Part shown: positions 63,981 to 64,000 of the stretch, piece after piece
Layout: each line of letters begins with the position of its first letter
How positions within the stretch are numbered: the first letter of the stretch is position 1
Assembly: GCA_963763955.1 (NCBI GenBank)
Contig: CAVXQP010000010.1
Span: 197,462-261,461, forward strand
DNA length: 64,000 bases
Direction: 5' to 3'
DNA from: DASUPK01 sp963763955
GTDB lineage: Bacteria; Actinomycetota; Thermoleophilia; Solirubrobacterales; 70-9
The notes under the pieces: generated by a model
What the model was told of the DNA's origin: nothing
Databases searched by the model: none
Seen by the model: only the letters and a program-made list of their open reading frames with translations
Translations under genes and position numbers: made by a program

Positions 63981-64000
63981 GTCAGGACAACCTCGGGTTG

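Noticed and set aside
63977..64000. C-terminal end of truB at the right edge
   Set aside because: The 24 bases could encode QPEVVLT and a stop overlapping the ribF start, as expected for truB-ribF, but that is too short to support a feature.

Overview
The window looks like chromosomal DNA of a high-G+C actinobacterium, most likely class Thermoleophilia (Solirubrobacterales or relatives). The taxonomic call is inference. It rests on the G+C-rich third codon positions, GTG/TTG starts, MurT/GatD, VKOR-DsbA, a WS/DGAT acyltransferase, an actinobacterial c-di-AMP riboswitch, and the order ribF-rpsO / pnp-M16-dapB-dapA-rnj / ftsK / cinA / recA-recX / miaB-miaA-dapF-aminotransferase-hflX-dut, mostly on the minus strand. 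I saw no rRNA, tRNA, CRISPR array, prophage or insertion sequence.

Layout. 1-14.6 kb is a mixed accessory and housekeeping stretch: partial SnoaL-like gene, secreted ceramidase-like protein, K+ channel, GGxGxD-repeat protein, GNAT, VKOR-DsbA pair, YdjC deacetylase, WS/DGAT, a c-di-AMP riboswitch driving an RlpA-like protein, dinB, a CnoX-like thioredoxin, alpha/beta hydrolase, FMO and ccdA. 14.6-23.7 kb holds a probable structured RNA with a strong terminator, two DUF72 genes around topoisomerase IB, HNH, a decayed GNAT, DUF202, a SpoIIE/PP2C phosphatase, PRC-barrel and DUF3052 genes, hydrolase, Bcp, cyclophilin and a methyltransferase. 23.7-28 kb is a plus-strand run: lipid kinase, murT, methyltransferase, gatD, lemA. 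28-38.5 kb is the conserved dut-hflX ... recX-recA block. 38.7-43 kb has two glycosyltransferases of opposite strand, a beta-propeller and a lipoprotein. 43-64 kb has epoxide hydrolase, cinA, a serine hydrolase, ftsK, a two-component system, PLD and LOG proteins, rnj, dapA, dapB, M16, pnp, a DsbA-like protein, a membrane protein, peroxiredoxin, rpsO and ribF.

How the genes fit together. dapA, dapB, a DapL-like aminotransferase and dapF imply meso-diaminopimelate synthesis; MurT/GatD amidate lipid II, and RlpA under c-di-AMP control is a wall protein. VKOR, DsbA-like proteins and CcdA form a thiol-redox set for exported proteins. PNPase, RNase J, MiaA/MiaB, S15 and HflX cover RNA metabolism and translation.

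Two cross-cutting observations matter. First, at least eight positions break conserved genes by one EXTRA base each (alpha/beta hydrolase, cyclophilin, murT, miaB, three times in thpR, M16). All are insertions and some hit genes expected to be indispensable, so assembly or sequencing indels are the best explanation. Second, a small hairpin repeat recurs (8.46, 9.25 and 30.98 kb, with diverged copies near 9.29, 12.39 and 56.6 kb); its stem shows compensatory changes, it hugs gene ends, and one copy sits inside the riboswitch. Also notable are a DapF with both catalytic cysteines replaced by serine, a methyltransferase wedged between murT and gatD, and a candidate noncoding RNA at 14.69-14.85 kb.
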